A DNA stretch of 25,184 bases. Origin: Butyrivibrio sp. (lineage in GTDB: Bacteria; Bacillota; Clostridia; Lachnospirales; Lachnospiraceae). The DNA is taken from positions 1-25,184 of the forward strand of contig NZ_SVFW01000052.1 in NCBI RefSeq assembly GCF_015056685.1, written 5' to 3'. The position numbers were made by a program, and so were the translations under genes. This document shows, in pieces, positions 23,657 through 25,184 of this stretch (position 1 is its first letter; every line of letters begins with the position of its first letter). Below the pieces are notes generated by a model. The model was not told where the DNA came from and ran no database searches. It was given only the letters and a program-made list of their open reading frames with translations.

Positions 23657-23872
23657 TAAATTCGATACTACCTCATTAAGTGCTCTGCTCTTGGGATTCT
23701 CACTAGGCTCGTAAATACCTCGCCAAGTGTTTACCCATGACTCGCACTAAATTCGAAACTACCTCATTAAGTGCTCTGCTCTTGGGATTCTCACTAGGCT
23801 CGTAAATACCTCGCCAAGTGTTTACCCATGGCTCGCACTAAATTCGAAACTACCTCATTAAGTGCTCTGCTC
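23657..23872. repeat. 91-bp tandem direct repeat, 2.4 copies
   Basis: Two full units (23657-23747 and 23748-23838) and a 34-base partial unit (23839-23872) follow head to tail. The full copies differ at only two positions I can see (CGATAC versus CGAAAC; CATGACTC versus CATGGCTC). The partial copy contains the last four codons and stop of the upstream 79-residue gene (Glu-Gln-Ser-Thr-stop), so the array appears to have grown by tandem duplication from the 3' end of that gene. Each full unit holds an imperfect hairpin (GTAAATAC with GTGTTTAC) and an 11-codon ATG frame on the minus strand encoding MGKHLARYLRA (23794-23829 and 23703-23738) without a good ribosome site. Confidence 0.95.
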
Positions 23873-24097
23873 AAAAATAGCAGTCACATAGAAACCCCTG
23901 TCGTTCTCCTCAACCTTTGTCACTACGCCTTCCCTCTCAAGCATTCGCTCTCTAAAGGGGAAATTGCCTGACATTGCAAGAGACGGATCTATCGTATAGT
24001 AATAGTTACTTGGAAGGACACCTTCCGTAACAGTCACATGATCTCCCTCTTTAAGGAGTCCGGGTCTTTCCATTTTAAAAGTCATTTCTCTAGCCAT
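23858..24097 (-). CDS. Small protein of unknown function, 79 residues
   Basis: I do not recognise this protein. It is mixed-charge, has no membrane segment or signal peptide, and is probably beta-rich: KEGDHVTVTEGVLPSNYYYT in the first half and EGVVTKVEENDRGFYVTAIF near the end suggest a small barrel like SH3 or a similar fold. The ATG at 24097 has TAGGTG upstream and lies 14 bases after the SGNH gene stop, so the two are probably cotranscribed. Its last four codons are part of the 91-bp repeat unit. Confidence 0.75.
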   Translation of the reverse strand: MAREMTFKMERPGLLKEGDHVTVTEGVLPSNYYYTIDPSLAMSGNFPFRERMLEREGVVTKVEENDRGFYVTAIFEQST

Positions 24098-24111
24098 TTT
24101 AACACCTACCC

Positions 24112-25101
24112 TTATTCCTTAACAATAGCATTTGCAAGCAAATACTGATGCCATCTCTCATATGAAGAAGCCTTAAGATGAACATCATCAAAAGAAAGCT
24201 CTGCTAAAAGGTTTCCGTTTTCATCATCAACCGCTTCATTCATGTCTATGTAAAAGATAGTTTTGTTATCTGCAAGCTCTGAAAGTGCCATATTTCTGGT
24301 ATTTATATTGTCGTTATTAAAGTACTTATCTGAACGGCTCTTTTTCTCTGTCACGTGCATGATGCCCTGAATATATATGATCGCATCAGGCTGAAGTTCA
24401 CGAATTCTGTCCACCACAGCCTTGTAGGCCTGGGCAAAAGTCTCAGGTGTTCCTGTTCCAATCTCATTAAGTCCAAGCATGATATATATCTTGGAAAACT
24501 GATTCTCAGAAAGAGCCTGATCAACAGTAATTTTGCCATTCTCAGTCTTGATGAACTCAGTGTTCATGGCATTGTAAATAGTCAAAGAGATCTTGGAATA
24601 GAATGTAGCCCTTGTGTCCAATTCTTCGCAGTACTCAGAAAGTCCAACTGTTCTGGAGTCTCCTATAAAAAGAGCATCCGTAAAATAGTCATCATCTACC
24701 TGAGTAAATTCATAGACTTCCTCAGAATTGCCTGAAATGTCATTGCCGGAAACATCATTTCCTGATACATCAAGATCATCTGCTCCTGCGCCATTTCCTG
24801 ATATATCCTCGCTTACCAGCAGATCATCATCAGGACTTTGTGTGCCTTCTGCCAACTGATCGTCTTCGACGTTTTCCACATTTTCTGTCAAAGAATCAGA
24901 GGAATCCACATTTGTTTTTGTCCACGGAAAAACTCCATCCGCAGCAGCTTTAAAAAAGCTGGCAAGGATAGGTGTATCAATATCTTCAGGACTTACGTAC
25001 TCACTGTATACAGTGTCCTTCAGTGCAAAAGACAATATCGATATTAAGATTGCTGTGATCACTACCCCAATTAAGAGAGGGCATGTCTTTACTAGTTTCA
25101 T
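24112..25101 (-). CDS. Membrane-anchored SGNH/GDSL-family hydrolase
   Basis: A 329-residue protein with one N-terminal membrane segment (about 8-27), an acidic Ser/Asp/Asn-rich spacer (65-128) and an extracellular SGNH domain. The spacer includes four copies of a VSGN/ISGN motif (SEDISGN, DVSGN, DVSGN, DISGN at 98-125). Catalytic features: block I FIGDSRTVGL with nucleophile S149, block III LGLNEIG (N212) and block V DDVH with D305 and H308. It probably removes acyl groups such as acetyl from cell-wall or extracellular polysaccharide. The ATG at 25101 follows AAGGGA, a ribosome site that abuts the end of a group II intron. Confidence 0.88.
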   Translation of the reverse strand: MKLVKTCPLLIGVVITAILISILSFALKDTVYSEYVSPEDIDTPILASFFKAAADGVFPWTKTNVDSSDSLTENVENVEDDQLAEGTQSPDDDLLVSEDISGNGAGADDLDVSGNDVSGNDISGNSEEVYEFTQVDDDYFTDALFIGDSRTVGLSEYCEELDTRATFYSKISLTIYNAMNTEFIKTENGKITVDQALSENQFSKIYIMLGLNEIGTGTPETFAQAYKAVVDRIRELQPDAIIYIQGIMHVTEKKSRSDKYFNNDNINTRNMALSELADNKTIFYIDMNEAVDDENGNLLAELSFDDVHLKASSYERWHQYLLANAIVKE

Positions 25102-25110
25102 TTTTATTCC

Positions 25111-25184
25111 CTTAAGTAGATATGGGGATTACTCCCCATACCCCTTTTCAGAACCGTACGTGCGCTATTAACGCATACGGCTCC
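25111..25184 (-). mobile_element. 3' end of a group II intron (domains V and VI), body outside window
   Basis: On the minus strand 25183-25151 reads as catalytic domain V: GAGCCGTATGCG, a short loop TTAATAG, then CGCACGTACGGTTC. After a TGA linker, domain VI (25146-25114) folds as AAGGGG, a second stem TATGGGGA/TCCCCATA closed by GTAA, and TCTACTT; pairing AAGGGG with TCTACTT leaves a single bulged A at 25117, the expected branch point. The intron is on the same strand as the SGNH gene and its 3' end lies about 10 bases before that start codon. The exact splice site is unclear because a terminal AY dinucleotide is not evident. The upstream domains and any reverse transcriptase are beyond the right edge. 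Confidence 0.88.

Noticed and set aside
23703..23829. Annotating the two MGKHLARYLRA frames as genes
   Set aside because: Eleven codons, no good ribosome site, and the repeat would preserve them anyway; kept as an observation only.

Overview
The window reads as Lachnospiraceae (Firmicutes, Clostridia) chromosome, most likely Butyrivibrio or a close relative. This rests on content: moderately AT-rich DNA with strong Shine-Dalgarno sites, a FabK-type fatty-acid synthase operon ordered as in Firmicutes, a CIRCE heat-shock operator, cytosolic uronic-acid polysaccharide enzymes, a tether-type SGNH hydrolase with a VSGN-rich linker, and a Lachnospiraceae-type orphan nuclease-like protein. The assignment is inference; there is no rRNA in the window. 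Almost everything is on the minus strand, so the operons read right to left.

1-2200: htpG (Hsp90, last residues cut by the left edge) has a sigma-A-like promoter and a perfect CIRCE element that also looks like the transcription terminator of the operon upstream. 2201-11750: an 11-gene type II fatty-acid synthesis operon, acpP-fabK-fabD-fabG-fabF-accB-fabZ-accC-accD-accA, ending in an AMP-forming acyl-CoA synthetase gene. Gaps are tiny or overlapping. FabH is absent here. 11751-11862 is a divergent control region: a promoter with a 19-bp spacer filled by a palindrome, the hallmark of MerR-family control. The divergent gene at 11863-12720 encodes a MerR-type regulator, so this regulator probably controls membrane lipid synthesis in place of FabT or FapR.

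12721-17744: a minus-strand cluster of GH88 unsaturated glucuronyl hydrolase, a DUF2264 protein, a GNAT acetyltransferase and a YhcC-type radical SAM protein. 19182-22100: a two-gene operon of a discoidin-like protein and a heparinase II/III-family protein. None of the four polysaccharide-related proteins has a signal peptide, so they probably process imported uronate-containing oligosaccharides inside the cell. No transporter is in the window.

17745-19181 looks like accessory DNA: a PD-(D/E)XK-like orphan gene followed by 636 bp without a convincing gene. That stretch contains the most unusual structure in the window, a divergent array with an almost exact 52-nt period. Each unit has GGGTGCAGTT, then 19 variable bases, then AGGAAA. 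The array has a hairpin at its centre and a terminator hairpin at one end.

22140-25184: a minus-strand cluster of SGNH hydrolase, a 79-residue unknown protein, RidA and a TPR lipoprotein, ending in a clear terminator. A 91-bp tandem repeat lies between the 79-residue gene and ridA and includes the 3' end of that gene. At the right edge, domains V and VI of a group II intron lie directly upstream of the SGNH gene; the intron body continues outside the window.
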